Source of the DNA: Gammaproteobacteria bacterium
GTDB lineage: Bacteria; Pseudomonadota; Gammaproteobacteria; Steroidobacterales; SZUA-146
Direction of reading: 5' to 3'
NCBI GenBank assembly: GCA_003228965.1
Contig: QIGP01000374.1
Span: 1 to 5,908, forward strand
DNA: 5,908 nt
Shown: one piece after another, positions 5,544-5,908 of the stretch
Layout: each line of letters opens with the position of its first letter
Numbering within the stretch: the first letter of the stretch is position 1
Notes under the pieces: model-generated
What the model saw: only the letters and a program-made list of their open reading frames with translations
What the model was told of the DNA's origin: nothing
The model's database searches: none
Translations under genes and position numbers: made by a program

Positions 5544-5908
5544 TTAGTTTTGAGCTGAAGACGTATCGCTTAGCACCTTTAAAAAAGCAGTCAGCTCGTC
5601 AATGGTTGTTGCGTCGAGCGTGTTGACAGGCACAAGTTCGTGAAACACGTTTTGTTTGTCGGCCGGGTTGGCGTAGTACTCGAGCACGGCTTCGAGAGTG
5701 TCGAAACGACCGTCGTGCATGTAAGGGCCTGTACGCGTTAGTTCGCGTAGGCCTGGCGTGCGAAAAGCGCCGTCCAACAAAGCGGTGACCTCAACATTGT
5801 TTACCGCCTCAAGGTGAGCACAGCCTTTTAGAACAGCTGGGTCGTTAAAGCGGCTGTGACAGTTAAAGGGATCGGCCACCAATGCCTTGATGCCGGCGGC
5901 ACGACCGC
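5544..5908 (-). CDS. Di-heme cytochrome c peroxidase / MauG-like protein, C-terminal part (5' end beyond window)
   Basis: Only the last 120 residues are visible; the frame is open to the right edge and stops with TAA at 5544-5546. The family signature is clear: ADPFNC near the start of the visible part, then GAFRTPGLRELTRTGPYMHDGRF (split here as GAFRTPGLREL and TGPYMHDGRF), then LEAVLEYY and a closing helix ELTAFLKVL. These are the conserved C-terminal elements of bacterial di-heme peroxidases (CcpA/MauG superfamily), exported c-type cytochromes that reduce H2O2 or oxidise partner proteins. Both heme CXXCH motifs must lie upstream of the window; the visible NCHS is not one. Twelve residues after HDG is a Tyr (codon 5673-5675) at the place where classical CCP has the Met heme ligand and MauG has Tyr; this is a by-eye alignment. 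A TTG at 5882 is not a credible start because the conserved sequence continues upstream of it. It lies 267 bases upstream of the long oxidase-peroxidase gene on the same strand, so a shared role is likely but an operon is not shown. Confidence 0.92.
   Translation of the reverse strand, partial: GRAAGIKALVADPFNCHSRFNDPAVLKGCAHLEAVNNVEVTALLDGAFRTPGLRELTRTGPYMHDGRFDTLEAVLEYYANPADKQNVFHELVPVNTLDATTIDELTAFLKVLSDTSSAQN

Noticed and set aside
5441..5626. Plus-strand reading frame of 61 codons in the intergenic region
   Set aside because: It runs into the 3' end of the di-heme peroxidase on the other strand, has no good ribosome binding site and no recognisable product.
5833..5863. Possible heme motif NCHS in the right-hand gene
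   Set aside because: There is no Cys three residues before the CH, so it is not CXXCH; the Cys belongs to the conserved DPFNC element of the family.

Overview
The window reads entirely on the minus strand and is dominated by one very long open gene. No stop codon interrupts the frame from an ATG at 5276 to the left edge, giving 1,758 codons before the sequence runs out. It encodes a secreted mosaic protein with these parts, in order: signal peptide, galactose-oxidase-type copper-radical oxidase with its C-terminal E-set domain, NPCBM-like module, two tandem PA14-like modules, a four-unit thrombospondin type-3 calcium repeat, a YVTN-like beta-propeller, a di-heme cytochrome c peroxidase (MauG/CCP-type) module with two CXXCH sites, and a final type-3/dockerin-like calcium-binding tail cut by the window edge.

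To its right, on the same strand, is the C-terminal 120 residues of a second, separate di-heme peroxidase of the MauG/CcpA type (stop at 5544). The 267-base gap between the two genes is AT-rich near the long gene. It holds a perfect 7-3-7 palindrome (5311-5327) and a TATAAT hexamer (5295-5300), a plausible but unproven regulatory region.

The protein architecture (type-3 repeats of the form DTDGDGVGDNxDAFPxDPxE, PA14, NPCBM, propeller plus di-heme module) suggests a Gram-negative, probably marine gammaproteobacterium that exports large calcium-dependent, carbohydrate-binding enzymes. This is inference from style; there is no taxonomic marker.

Working model (inference): the copper oxidase would oxidise a primary alcohol or aldehyde, perhaps on a polysaccharide held by the NPCBM and PA14 modules, and release H2O2. 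The di-heme module on the same chain, and the neighbouring peroxidase, could consume that H2O2 or exchange electrons with it. A copper-radical oxidase joined in one polypeptide to a di-heme peroxidase is the most interesting feature here. No RNA gene, insertion sequence, CRISPR array or real plus-strand gene was found.
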